From the NCBI GenBank assembly GCA_963709155.1, contig CAVPVD010000006.1, positions 248,001-312,000 of the forward strand: a DNA stretch of 64,000 bases. Direction: 5' to 3'. The DNA is from Bog-159 sp963709155. GTDB taxonomy: Bacteria > Acidobacteriota > Terriglobia > Bryobacterales > Bryobacteraceae. Positions 50,907 to 59,675 of the stretch are shown in pieces. The position numbers and the translations under genes are program-made. The stretch's first letter is position 1; every line of letters starts with the position of its first letter. Under the pieces are notes generated by a model, which was not told the origin of the DNA, did not search any database, and saw only the letters and a list, made by a program, of their open reading frames with translations.

Positions 50907-51809
50907 TCACTGCTCCATATACCCCGATGTCACATAACCGCGAGCTTGCAGCACGAAGGCGATCTGATCGAAACCCGGCGGTTTAATCTTCCTCCCGTTC
51001 GCGACGTATTTGTTGAACGCGGGAAGTCCGGAGGTGCCGCGCGCTATCACATCCGCCTGCGCTTGCAATGCAATAAATGCCGGCAAATCGTCGGAGTCGT
51101 CGCCGACCCCCAACCGGTCCAGCGCGGCGGTGTTGGATCGCGGGAATATGATGTAGACGGTCGGAAAGGTGTTGTTGGCGTAAACCTCCGCACACCGCTT
51201 CGGAAACCCGCCCACGTTCAGGAACACTTTATACGAACACTCGCCCAGCCGATAGTCGTTGATATAATTGCCTTTCTTGTCCTTTAAAGCGCCCCCCTCG
51301 CCTCCTAAATACGTAAAAGTTGCGACCCGGCCTTGATCGGGACGCAGCACCATTCCAAAATTGCCCTCCGCCACGCCGTTGGACGCCAACCCACCGTGGA
51401 GCACGCCGAACGGGACAACACCCGCATCCACGCCCCCCGAGGTTACCGATATGAAGTAGTCCTTATAGCGTCCAGAGGTCTGTACGGCCGGTACGCAGCC
51501 CAGGGCATCCTGGTAGTATTCGTAGGGCTTTGCCAGCACCACACCCGCTGGCGCCGTTTTCGGATTGTAGGCCTTAACTCCGTAATAGCCCTTTGCGTCC
51601 TTCCAGCCTGCGTTATTTAAGCTGTCCAGAGGACACTTATTCGCGGGCCCATAGGCGTTGCCCATTCCGTCGTAGTCGATGCTGATGTGCGCCATGAAGA
51701 TCAACGCCACCGGCGGTCCAGACCCCAGGGACACGCTGGTCATTGCGACCTTTGGATAGTCGTTGCCACTCCAGCTACCGGGAACGTTGTCAAATTTGAG
51801 CTCCGCCAT
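50907..51809 (-). CDS. Possible GH75-like (chitosanase-fold) hydrolase
   Basis: 300 residues. AAGGAGG precedes the ATG and there is no signal peptide. The region with SIDYDGMGNAYGP, YFISVTSGG, VVPFGVLHGGLASNGVAEG and RLGECSYKVFLNVGG follows the order of GH75 (DIDCDG..., GDTNG..., VGEaS), which cleave chitosan-like chains. The GD of the usual GDTNG appears as GG in YLGGEGGAL, so activity is uncertain. Proteins of this kind occur as wall-degrading effectors. The leaderless form agrees with delivery by a contractile machine rather than Sec, but that is inference. Confidence 0.45.
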   Translation of the reverse strand: MAELKFDNVPGSWSGNDYPKVAMTSVSLGSGPPVALIFMAHISIDYDGMGNAYGPANKCPLDSLNNAGWKDAKGYYGVKAYNPKTAPAGVVLAKPYEYYQDALGCVPAVQTSGRYKDYFISVTSGGVDAGVVPFGVLHGGLASNGVAEGNFGMVLRPDQGRVATFTYLGGEGGALKDKKGNYINDYRLGECSYKVFLNVGGFPKRCAEVYANNTFPTVYIIFPRSNTAALDRLGVGDDSDDLPAFIALQAQADVIARGTSGLPAFNKYVANGRKIKPPGFDQIAFVLQARGYVTSGYMEQ

Positions 51810-52516
51810 TTTGGCCTCCTTGCATCAATCTACCATCCGCTGGCAAGCGGCTCGGATCTTGTGAATCCCGTTTAGTGATCGTCCTGTCATGCGTTTCAAG
51901 AGTGCCGATTGCCTCTGAATTGGTATTAAGAATGGCGGAGTAGGCCGGCTTTCACAATAACGAAGGCCTGTCGTGCACCTTACTTTTTCATGTCCCCCGA
52001 AGTTGCAGAAAACAGAACGGTTGCAGTGAGCCTGGGAGGCCGAAGTAATGAGAAACACCGCACCGTTGTTGTAATTTAGCCTCAAATCTATATTCGGTGG
52101 TTACAAAACCACGGCCGCCATCCAGTTCCTGGACACCAGTTTCCCTGGCTGCGCAGCGCGAAAGAATACGAAGCTGCTGAGGCTCGGGTTGCCTCGCTTC
52201 GAACTTGGCATCAGCGCGAATTCATCCACGCCCTCCTCGGTAGGCATCGGGTGGAGCGGGGTAAACTGAAATCAGCAACTGCAGCCACGTGCTGGTCGTT
52301 GGAAAGGTCGCTTCCGCTCGATCGCTTATTAAATTGTAAGGGATCACTTTGGCTTTGGCTTTTCAGCCCTTCCCATAAATCCGGAGGCGTTTTCTGCCAG
52401 TTTGCGACGCATCGATCAAGTGCTCGACGGTTAAGAGAGCACATAGCGGGAGAAATCGGATTTGCCTTAATTTTGGGCATCTACATCGTGTCCTGAAACG
52501 AATACTCAATCGATGA
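51810..52516. other. Intergenic, 700 bases, no supported gene
   Basis: Only short frames without family likeness occur (the longest, 52211-52480 on the minus strand, is low in confidence). The local base composition is less GC-rich than the flanks, consistent with accessory DNA. Confidence 0.4.
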
Positions 52517-53020
52517 CTACTCGGCGCGCAGCGCATTCACCGGATCGATAGAGGTGATGCGCCGGGTCGGCAGGTAACTGGCCGCGAGCGCCGCCGCCAC
52601 AAGGCACGTGGACATGGCCACATAAGTAGCCGGATCGACCGGCTTAACCTCAAACAGCAGCTTGACCATCAGCCGCATCAGGATCGCGGCGGCCCCCAGT
52701 CCGCAAGCCACTCCAATGAGCGCCAGCCGTAATCCATCGCGCAGGAACAGGCGCGTCAACTCACTCCGTTGTGCACCCAGCGCCATCCGGATGCCGATTT
52801 CGCGAGTGCGCTGCGACACCGAGTACGAAATCACGCCGTAGATGCCGACCATGCCCAGTAACAGCGCCATGCCCCCGGCCAGCGACAGCATCACCAGAGT
52901 GAATGAGGTGCGCGCGACGGATTTATCGTAAATGTGGCGCAACGGCTGTACGTCAGCCAGCGGCAAGTTGGGATTCACCGACCAGACGGCGCGCTGCAGC
53001 TCGTTCAGAAAGCCCTCGCC
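52517..53020 (-). pseudogene. C-terminal fragment of an ADOP/MacB-type FtsX permease
   Basis: LQRAVWSVNPNLPLADVQPL then GIYGVISYSVSQRTREIGIR and MALGAQ, with three hydrophobic helices and the terminal PTRRITSIDPVNALRAE, is the end of a large ABC permease (normally about 800 residues). Similarity stops near 53020 at GEGF; sequence further upstream is unrelated. Only the last FtsX domain remains. Confidence 0.8.
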
Positions 53021-53241
53021 GCCGGCGCGCCGGCGAGATCGAGACGGCCGTGCTATCGGCTGTCGGGCTTGAAAGCACGGGCTCGGTTCCAAGGAGGAAC
53101 AGGCTGCACGCCGAGGGGCCATCCGGCGGGTGGTGTTCAGCGCTGACACAGGTCGGATTAAGATCGAGTTCCAGCCCGATGCAAGTCCAGCGGAGGACTT
53201 CGATGGTCAGGTTTCATGCGGAGTATCGGAAGGAGTGCGTT

Positions 53242-53508
53242 GTGAACGTCGCGATTGAAATTCCGGACGACATCGGGCGGGTGCTCGCAGGCCAGGCAGG
53301 GGATGTCTCGCGGGCTGTGCTGGAAGCTGTCGCCATCGAGGCATATCGGTCGGGCACGATTACCCCGACCCAGGTGCAGCAGATGCTCGGGCTATCTTCG
53401 CGATGGCAGACGGAGTCCTTTCTGCGGCGCGCCCAAGCGTATCACGACTACACGGTGGATGACCTCGAACGGGACATCGCTGCAATTCGCGGCACATCCC
53501 CGCAATGA
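53242..53508 (+). CDS. UPF0175-family antitoxin
   Basis: 88 residues from a GTG with AAGGAG 8 bases upstream; the longer frame to 52903 lies on the permease fragment. VAIEIPDDIGRVLAGQAG, SRAVLEAVAIEAYRSGTITP, VQQMLGLSSRWQTESFLRRA and YTVDDLERDIAAI are typical of UPF0175, the antitoxin partner of DUF3368 PIN-domain toxins. Its stop overlaps the toxin ATG (ATGA). It should bind the toxin and the shared promoter. The open frame is intact although the toxin is not. Confidence 0.85.
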   Translation: MNVAIEIPDDIGRVLAGQAGDVSRAVLEAVAIEAYRSGTITPTQVQQMLGLSSRWQTESFLRRAQAYHDYTVDDLERDIAAIRGTSPQ

Positions 53509-53983
53509 TCGCGGTCGCGACACTTCGCCGCTCCGCTACCCGATCCTCATTGATGAAGTTAACGTCCTTCCAAAGCTCTTCAGTAAGGTTGTGGTTCCGG
53601 CGGCTGTCATCGGCGAACTGCTAAATGAAGACGCTCGGGATGCAGTCCGCGACTGGGCGGCGAATCTCCCGCCATGGGTTATTGTCCGGGAGAATCCAAT
53701 TCGCGGCACAGCAGGCTTGGAGAAACTTCAGGCCGGTGAGCAGGCCGCGATTCTGTTGGCCGAACCGATCAGTGCCGAATTGATCCTGCTCGGCGAAAAC
53801 TGGCGCGCCGCGTTGCCGCCGAACGCGGCGTGCGGATTACGGGTACGCTCGGTGCCCTTAGTGAAGCCGCGGCACGGGGGGTGGTTGACCTTCCTGCTGC
53901 CATTGACCGACTCAGGAGAAACGAATTTCCGGTGCTCTCCAGCATTGATGAAGGCGATCCTGGATCGTTTCGCCGCCCCATAA
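53505..53983 (+). pseudogene. DUF3368 PIN-domain toxin, multiply frameshifted
   Basis: MIAV starts in one frame. DTSPLRYPILIDEVNVLPKL and VVVPAAVIGELLNEDARDAV follow in a second, up to AELILLGENWR. GTLGALSEAAARGVVDLPAA then IDRLRR is in a third, and FRCSPALMKAILDRFAAP returns to the second. The order matches an entire DUF3368 toxin (VapC-like PIN RNase) with at least three frameshifts. The first Asp of the PIN site survives only by frame change. Either the toxin was inactivated or the base sequence is poor here. Confidence 0.8.
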
Positions 53984-54191
53984 TGCAGACAGGCCGCTAT
54001 AGCCATTGGAATTTATGTTGATTCGGATGGCGTTGCCGATTTCAGACCGGATGAGATCCTTGCCACCCTTGGTTACCTGGAAATGTGATGACATGAAAGC
54101 GTGGCTCCGGCCCCCCTCTCCGGCGTTACTCAATCCGACACTCGACCGTTTCACTGCCCGCTGATGCAGGCACTCTGCTATCTTCATGGAA

Positions 54192-54797
54192 ATGAGCCGC
54201 ACTGAGCGCAAGAAGACGCAAGGAACCCGGTGCAGCAACTGCCGCAAGTACGTGCCCAGCTACGACATCACAAATCTTGGGTCGATCGAGAGCGGTTACC
54301 GGCAATTGTGCGGGCAGTGTTTCAATGCCGAGTCTGCCAAGCTGGGTGGACTGGACAAATTCGAGCACCTGAATTTCGAGCCGATCCGGATCGTTGACTG
54401 CGAAGGACAGGCGCACGATTTTCATTTTGGTACTCGTTTGTTCCTGCCCGGTGTCGCGCTGAATGCCTTCGAACTCCGCGATGGTAAACCGGCCGGCTAT
54501 CAGTTCCAGATTATCGGCGACCCCGAGGAGGATCTTCTCGCTCTGTTCGGTCGGCTGGTCGAAAAAATCCGCAGCGCGCTATCGATCAAGCACCTCAAGC
54601 AAGGAAGCCTTGGATTGCAGGTAGCCGATCAGGTTGTCCGGGGCCAGGTTGAATGGGATGAGGACGAGGATGGTCGCGCGCCGCTCCTGGTGATAGATGG
54701 CCGAGAAGTTACGTGGGAGCAATTCGGCCGCATGCTGATGACCTTCGAAGGCTGGCAATTTAAGCTGGAGATCTTCGACAAGAGCGATGAGCTATAG
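54192..54797 (+). CDS. Unknown protein with N-terminal four-Cys zinc motif
   Basis: 201 residues from ATG 54192 (ATG 54186 is also possible). GTRCSNCRKYVPSYDI and QLCGQCFNAESAK form a CxxC...CxxC zinc site. Then GQAHDFHFGTRLFLPGVALN, GYQFQIIGDPEEDLLALF and VIDGREVTWEQFGRMLMTFE. No function is known to me. TATCTT ends 7 bases before 54192 and no ribosome site is visible. It lies next to the toxin-antitoxin remnant but is independent. Confidence 0.65.
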   Translation: MSRTERKKTQGTRCSNCRKYVPSYDITNLGSIESGYRQLCGQCFNAESAKLGGLDKFEHLNFEPIRIVDCEGQAHDFHFGTRLFLPGVALNAFELRDGKPAGYQFQIIGDPEEDLLALFGRLVEKIRSALSIKHLKQGSLGLQVADQVVRGQVEWDEDEDGRAPLLVIDGREVTWEQFGRMLMTFEGWQFKLEIFDKSDEL

Positions 54798-54883
54798 GTA
54801 AGCTATAGGTCCCGCCTCTGTACTTGCTGGAGGTTACGTGCCGCTCCTGCTAACCATCGGGGGGGGAGGCGTCAGAAGCTGCG

Positions 54884-55816
54884 CTATCCAGATACCTGAA
54901 GCACGATCTTCCCTGGAGCGTGGCCCGCAGCACCTTGCGCGAAAGCCTCTCGTGCGCGGGCCAGCGGAAACACCGCGGATAAGACCGGTTTCAGTTTCCC
55001 GGCGTCCACAAGTCCGGTGATTTGGTCAAGCTGCCTTCGATTTCCGCTAACCACGAAAAACACGCCGCGCACGCCATGCTGTTCGGCGGCATCGGGCGGT
55101 ATTGGGGAGACCAGCGTCACCAGCACGCCGCCCTTTCGCAGCACGCGCCAGGAACGCTCCCGGGTCTCGCCGCCGATCGTGTCCAGCACCACATCGATGT
55201 CTCGCAGGGTCTCCTCGAAAGGCGCGGCGTGGTAGTCGATCACGTCGTCGGCCCCTAGACTGCGAACGAGCGGCGTGTCGCGCGCAGATGCCGTGGCTAG
55301 GACGCGGGCCCCTCGCCAACGTGCCAGTTGCACAGCCAAAGTTCCCACGCCGCCGGCGGCTCCGTGGATCAGCACGGATTGCCCGACAACGAGATGCGCA
55401 TGTTCGAAGAGCGCCTGCCAAGCGGTCAGCGCCGAAAGCGGCAGCGCCGCCGCCTGCGCGTGCGGGATGCCGCGTGGCTTTAACGCGAGGTTCGCCGCAC
55501 GCACTGCCGCGAACTCGGCGGCCGCCCCATCCCGTGGAAAATCAGCCAGGCCATATATCTCGTCGCCCGCCCGAAAATCCGCGACATCGGGGGCCGTCTG
55601 CTCGACCACGCCCGATGGCTCGTGTCCCGGGATGCCCGGAATCCGCGGCGTGCCATCGGCGTTCCGATAGGTTTGATCCAAAGTCAGCTCCGCGGGCGTG
55701 ATGCCCGTCGCGCGTACCCGTACCAGCACATCCCCAGGCCGAACCACCGGCACCGGTGCATCCTCGAAGAACAACTGCTCCGGGCCGCCCCGGCCGTGAG
55801 TCCTGACTGCTTTCAC
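54884..55816 (-). CDS. Zinc-independent quinone oxidoreductase-like MDR protein
   Basis: 310 residues from a GTG at 55816 with AAGGAGG 7 bases upstream; the longer ATG frame to 55960 is not needed. VKAVRTHGRGGPEQLFFEDA, RVRATGITPAELTLDQTY, GIPGHEPSGVVEQ, ADEIYGLAD-like GDEIYGLADFP, VLIHGAAGGVGTLAVQLARW and VLDTIGGETRERSWRVLRKG identify the NADPH:quinone reductase branch of medium-chain dehydrogenases with its Rossmann GAAGGVG. The zinc ligands of alcohol dehydrogenases are absent. It likely reduces enones or quinones in the cytosol. Confidence 0.9.
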   Translation of the reverse strand: MKAVRTHGRGGPEQLFFEDAPVPVVRPGDVLVRVRATGITPAELTLDQTYRNADGTPRIPGIPGHEPSGVVEQTAPDVADFRAGDEIYGLADFPRDGAAAEFAAVRAANLALKPRGIPHAQAAALPLSALTAWQALFEHAHLVVGQSVLIHGAAGGVGTLAVQLARWRGARVLATASARDTPLVRSLGADDVIDYHAAPFEETLRDIDVVLDTIGGETRERSWRVLRKGGVLVTLVSPIPPDAAEQHGVRGVFFVVSGNRRQLDQITGLVDAGKLKPVLSAVFPLARAREAFAQGAAGHAPGKIVLQVSG

Positions 55817-56115
55817 GGGAATCCCTCCTTCGCTACTATTCTCCCGCAGTGCCGGTGCAATGCATTTTGGGAAGGTGGCCAGCGTCGCCTCGCCTGTAGC
55901 CCAGTCTTCCCCCAGTGCTTTGTCGAAGAACCGGCACGCCCAAAATAAAATTCCGCCCACCTGTCGATTCCGTTCACCCTCACTCGACGTATCGGCAGAG
56001 GATCAAGCGGGAACGCATCGGCCGGCGACGGCGAAACCGAGATGCGCCAGCTCTCGAGCAACCGGCACGGTAACGCGCGTATCCTATATTCATCTCCAAC
56101 CGAAAAGGACAAAAC

Positions 56116-56574
56116 ATGCGATTCATGGTTATGGTCAAAGCCACCAAAGACTCCGAACAAGAAGGCGCACCCGATCCCCAGGGCGTGGCCGACATGAACA
56201 AATTCACCGATGAGCTCATAGAAGCCGGAGTCATGCTAGGTTACGAAGGCCTGCACCCCTCTTCCAAAGGCGCTCGCGTGCACTTCTCCGGCAAGAACTG
56301 TACCGTCATCGACGGTCCCTTCGCCGAAACCAAGGAACTCATCGCCGGCTTCTCGATCTGGCAGGTCAATTCCCTCGAAGAGGCCATCGAGTGGGCGAAG
56401 CGCACCCCCAACTGCGGCCCAGGCGGATTCGAGATCGAGATCCGCCAGGTCTTCGAGCCGGAAGACTTTGCACTCGCCTTCTCCGAAGAAGATATTCAGC
56501 AGGAAAGAGAAATCCGCGCTCGACTGGCAGAGAAGGCAGCAAAGAACCTGGCAGATCGGGCAGCAAAGGAATAG
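56116..56574 (+). CDS. YCII/DGPF-domain protein
   Basis: 152 residues. MRFMVMVKATKDSEQ opens the fold and CTVIDGPFAETKELIAGFSI carries the DGPF motif of the YCII-related (DGPFAETKE) family, often annotated near ECF sigma factors. No sigma factor gene is adjacent. The C-terminal 30 residues are a charged helix (ALAFSEEDIQQEREIRARLA). AAAAGGAC lies before the ATG. Activity unknown; the family has a ferredoxin-like dimeric barrel. Confidence 0.9.
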   Translation: MRFMVMVKATKDSEQEGAPDPQGVADMNKFTDELIEAGVMLGYEGLHPSSKGARVHFSGKNCTVIDGPFAETKELIAGFSIWQVNSLEEAIEWAKRTPNCGPGGFEIEIRQVFEPEDFALAFSEEDIQQEREIRARLAEKAAKNLADRAAKE

Positions 56575-56589
56575 CTCTACTTGCCCGGC

Positions 56590-57555
56590 TCAGAGAGGCC
56601 CTTGCACAAACTCTTTCAGGTTCTCGAACGTCGTTGCCCAAACCGCGCTTGGGCGGTCGTAACCTTTCAACTCCACCGTGCGCTCCACAAAATACCGTTG
56701 CGCATCCCAGCATCGGGACAGGCGCCGGCACGTGTCCGGCCCGATGATGATATCCATGCCGATTTCCTTTGTTGCCGACTCAAAGCGAAACGCGGCGTTC
56801 ACCGTATCGCCCAGCGCAGTGTAATCGTTGAACCGGGCATTGCCAGTGTTGCCCACGATGGCGTCGCCCGTGTTGATGCCCACGCCCACACGAACAGGAG
56901 CAGCCAATTTGAACCGGGATTGCAGCGTGGCTGTCAGGTTAACCAATCCGACGCACGCCTTCAAGATTCCCCAGATCTCCAATGCTTCCTGATCGGGCTG
57001 TCGATGCACCCAAACCGCCATCAAGGCATCCCCAATGTACTTCTGCGCCCAACTTCCTTGCTCGTGCATGAGTTGGCCGCCCTTGCGAAACCACGTGCTG
57101 ATCAGATTGCTAAGCAAGGATTGGTCGATTTGCTGCGCAAGCTTCGTAAAATCCCTTACGTCCGCCACCAGGATCGAAGTGTTCCGGAGAGTGGCCAGCG
57201 ATTTTGTGGTTTCGAGGGATGCGGTGACATCCCGGGCCGCGGCTTGTGCCGCCTCATCCGGCCGGTGAAAACTGAGCTGATACTCGCCAAGGGAGATCGT
57301 GTCTCCATCCCGGAGAGAGATTGGGCAGCTAACCCGAGAACCATTCACGAACGAACCGTTCCGGCTGCCCATATCCATCAAGTTGTATTCTCCATCATCG
57401 GTGTGATGCAGAATCGCGTGGTGCCTTGACACCAGGTCATCGACAATGATCACATCATTGTCTTTGTTCCGGCCTATCTTCCACACATCGCCCCGATCCA
57501 GCGAAATCTTTTCTCCGCCGTGCTCTCCCGGGATCAGCAAATACGGGGCATTCAT
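56590..57555 (-). CDS. FHA-domain class III adenylate/guanylate cyclase
   Basis: 321 residues from ATG 57555. FHA domain at 15-100: WKIGRNKDNDVIIVDDLVSR, HHAILHH, MDMGSRNGSFVNGSRV, with the Arg, Ser-Arg-His and Asn residues that bind phosphothreonine. The cyclase domain follows: TSILVADVRDFTKLAQQI with metal Asp residues, KYIGDALMAVWVH with the second Asp, VGVGINTGDAIVGNTG and DYTALGDTVNAAFRFES. Base specificity cannot be set with certainty. No membrane segment. It probably joins Ser/Thr kinase signalling to cyclic nucleotide synthesis. cNMP-binding proteins are encoded within 4 kb. Confidence 0.92.
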   Translation of the reverse strand: MNAPYLLIPGEHGGEKISLDRGDVWKIGRNKDNDVIIVDDLVSRHHAILHHTDDGEYNLMDMGSRNGSFVNGSRVSCPISLRDGDTISLGEYQLSFHRPDEAAQAAARDVTASLETTKSLATLRNTSILVADVRDFTKLAQQIDQSLLSNLISTWFRKGGQLMHEQGSWAQKYIGDALMAVWVHRQPDQEALEIWGILKACVGLVNLTATLQSRFKLAAPVRVGVGINTGDAIVGNTGNARFNDYTALGDTVNAAFRFESATKEIGMDIIIGPDTCRRLSRCWDAQRYFVERTVELKGYDRPSAVWATTFENLKEFVQGPL

Positions 57556-57681
57556 ACGTGCTACCTGCTCCAATTCATGGAGTGGCCATAGATCGATTGC
57601 GCCTTCATCTCAGATGCTCCGCGCGGCCGGAGGATATCGCTTTCGCAATCAAGTGGCAAACGGCCGCCGATGACAAACCAG

Positions 57682-58014
57682 TCACTTCTTCATACTTTTC
57701 ACGTACGCGGCCACATTATCGAGGTCCGCGCCGCTGACCGCGACCGGCTTCATCTTGCCCTTCCCTTCGGCGACGATCTTCTTGATATCCGCTTCGCTGA
57801 GGCCCTGCACCTCGGGATCCGTCAGCGGCTTGATCTCAGTCTTGAGCACTTTGGCCATACCTGCATTGCCCTGACCATCGGCACCGTGGCAGGTCTTGCA
57901 CTTCATGGCAAAGATCCCCTTTCCTGCCGCTGCATCGGCGGCCCAGGCCGTCCCATATAGTGACGCAAAACCGCACAGAACCAACATGCCAACAGTCCTT
58001 GCATTGAGCTTCAT
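57682..58014 (-). CDS. Small class I c-type cytochrome
   Basis: 110 residues with a signal peptide (LVLCGFASLYGTAWA). One heme site, FAMKCKTCHGADGQGNAGMA, and a distal Met in KGKMKPVAVSGAD. It ends in a typical cytochrome c helix (LDNVAAYVKSMKK). Periplasmic mono-heme electron carrier. It is on the same strand and just downstream of the cNMP-binding and tetraheme genes, so it may carry electrons from them. Confidence 0.93.
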   Translation of the reverse strand: MKLNARTVGMLVLCGFASLYGTAWAADAAAGKGIFAMKCKTCHGADGQGNAGMAKVLKTEIKPLTDPEVQGLSEADIKKIVAEGKGKMKPVAVSGADLDNVAAYVKSMKK

Positions 58015-58122
58015 TTTGGGTTAATCTCCTATTTCGAATTATTACTTGCCCCGTCGCCACATTGTCTTCTCGGGGCAGGTTTCATCTTTACTAAGTCTTC
58101 AGCCCAGCCTAGCTTGAACCGC

Positions 58123-58677
58123 TCACCCGCCAGCCGCCTGTTTGGCCCTGGCTTGCACAGTGCGCAGGATACTCTCCTTCGTCTGCGGCAGAACACCGAG
58201 CAATTTGACGAAATTGTCTCTGCCGAGCGCGGCGACACGCGTATCTTTGGCTGCCCGCACCGTAGCGTTTCGAGGGGCGTTAGAAAGCAGGGCCATCTCT
58301 CCGAAGTAATCGTCTTTACCCAGCATGGCGACCACCCTGTCCTCGCCTTGTTCCTGGTGTAGAACCTCGACCTGACCCTCCTGAATAAAGTACGCGCAAA
58401 CACCGGGCTCACCTTCCCGGATGATCACTTCGCCCGGCGAAAAACTCTCCACCTCGAAGAGGTGGTGACTTGCGTTGTATTTCTGTATTCCGACTCCGGC
58501 CAGAATGACAATCGCGAGCATCACTAACACCGGAGCCACGGAAGCAAACAGGAACAGCGTCCCCCCGGTGGTTTGAATCAGGAAATTCAACCCCAGCACA
58601 AGCGCGGTCAGCGCCAGCAACTGCGCGGCGATCAGGAGGCGATTCGTAACGGTGGATCTTAGGGCAGTATTTTTCAC
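58123..58677 (-). CDS. Membrane-anchored cyclic nucleotide-binding protein
   Basis: 184 residues from a GTG that overlaps the stop of the tetraheme gene (GTGA). Two hydrophobic helices (LLIAAQLLALTALVLGLNFL and FLFASVAPVLVMLAIVILAG) precede a CAP-type sensor: FSPGEVIIREGEPGVCAYFI, VAMLGKDDYFGEMALLSNAP, RNATVRA. The FGEMA Glu and the Arg of PRNAT form the phosphate-binding cassette. No DNA-binding or output domain is attached. It could report cyclic nucleotide level to the tetraheme protein beside it. Confidence 0.88.
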   Translation of the reverse strand: MKNTALRSTVTNRLLIAAQLLALTALVLGLNFLIQTTGGTLFLFASVAPVLVMLAIVILAGVGIQKYNASHHLFEVESFSPGEVIIREGEPGVCAYFIQEGQVEVLHQEQGEDRVVAMLGKDDYFGEMALLSNAPRNATVRAAKDTRVAALGRDNFVKLLGVLPQTKESILRTVQARAKQAAGG

Positions 58678-59390
58678 TTTTGTCTCATGGCTACCTTCCG
58701 AACAGAATCCGGATGCGCCGGATGGTCGCCGCCGTGACAATCCATGCACTTTGTCTTGTCGGCGAATAGATCGTCGCGAACCGAGAGATGCTCATCGTGC
58801 TTGAGCCATTTCTCGGACTCCGCATGGCATTTGAGGCAATCGTGATTCGGATAAGACTCGCGCATCGAGATCGTCTTCGGATAGGTTCTGGTGAAGTACC
58901 GGTAGACGTCGACCATCCCGGACATCTTGGCTTCTACCGTGCCAAACATGCCATACGAGGTGTGGCATACGTAACACTGATTGTCCGGAATGTATTTGTT
59001 TTTGAAGTGAACGGCGGCCATACTCTCGCTTTTGGGGTCCCGCATGTCGTCCACAAAGCTCTGCATCGTGAGATGGCATGACGCGCAGAATTCAACTCGT
59101 TCCGCGCGATCGAAAACCAGGAGCGTGCCCAACCCGGTGGCCGTCAACGGGACCAGCGCGATACCGGCGGCCAACAAACCCCAGGAGAAGGGCCCCGCGG
59201 TAGTGCCCCTGAATTTGAACAAGGTGAACACAAGCAAGGCGATGCCGATAGCGATCGTGGTAATCAGGAAACGCGAGCCCCAGATCTCTACCGGGTCGGT
59301 GTGAAAGGAAGCGATTCTACTGTCCTCGCCATGCGCGGTGGCTTGCGCCAACAATAAGGCAACCGTCGCATTGGAAACCAGCCACCGCAT
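58674..59390 (-). CDS. Tetraheme NapC/NrfH-like membrane cytochrome
   Basis: 238 residues from ATG 59390. N-terminal leader, then helices FLITTIAIGIALLVFTLFKF and GLLAAGIALVPLTATGLGTL. Four heme sites: EFCASCHLTMQSF, DNQCYVCHTSYGMF, HDCLKCHAES and TKCMDCHGGDHP. NapC/NrfH proteins take electrons from quinol and pass them to periplasmic partners. It is coupled to the cNMP-binding gene, and divergent from the NADH dehydrogenase gene. Confidence 0.9.
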   Translation of the reverse strand: MRWLVSNATVALLLAQATAHGEDSRIASFHTDPVEIWGSRFLITTIAIGIALLVFTLFKFRGTTAGPFSWGLLAAGIALVPLTATGLGTLLVFDRAERVEFCASCHLTMQSFVDDMRDPKSESMAAVHFKNKYIPDNQCYVCHTSYGMFGTVEAKMSGMVDVYRYFTRTYPKTISMRESYPNHDCLKCHAESEKWLKHDEHLSVRDDLFADKTKCMDCHGGDHPAHPDSVRKVAMRQK

Positions 59391-59569
59391 GAGAATCAAT
59401 CATGTACCCTCGGGTCCCCAACTGTCAAGAGGCTGGGGGCGATGCGCGTTCGAATATTTCGTCTTTCCAACGATATACTTCTGCCCTTTGACAATGCGAT
59501 GGCAAGCCATGCAAAGTTGGCGGACCTAGCGCTTAAATCCCCATCCAGGCGATCCGGGCGATTTAAGGA

Positions 59570-59598
59570 TTGCTTTTGGCATCCTGCCCCCTTATACT
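59570..59598 (+). promoter_or_regulatory. Sigma-70-type promoter for the NADH dehydrogenase operon
   Basis: TTGCTT at 59570-59575, 17-base spacer, TATACT at 59593-59598; 77 bases before the ATG at 59676. The rest of 59400-59569 contains no gene. Confidence 0.6.
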
Positions 59599-59675
59599 GC
59601 ATGGTGGCGCCGAAGAGAGAAGAGCGCCTAACGCCTCGGCGGCAGGAATGATGCGCCGCGCCTGTGGGGCAAATT

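Noticed and set aside
52211..52480. 89-codon minus-strand frame
   Set aside because: No homology pattern, no ribosome site and poor composition; treated as intergenic.
55817..55960. N-terminal extension of the oxidoreductase gene
   Set aside because: The GTG at 55816 has an ideal AAGGAGG and begins exactly at the family's KAVR start; the extension has no counterpart in the family.
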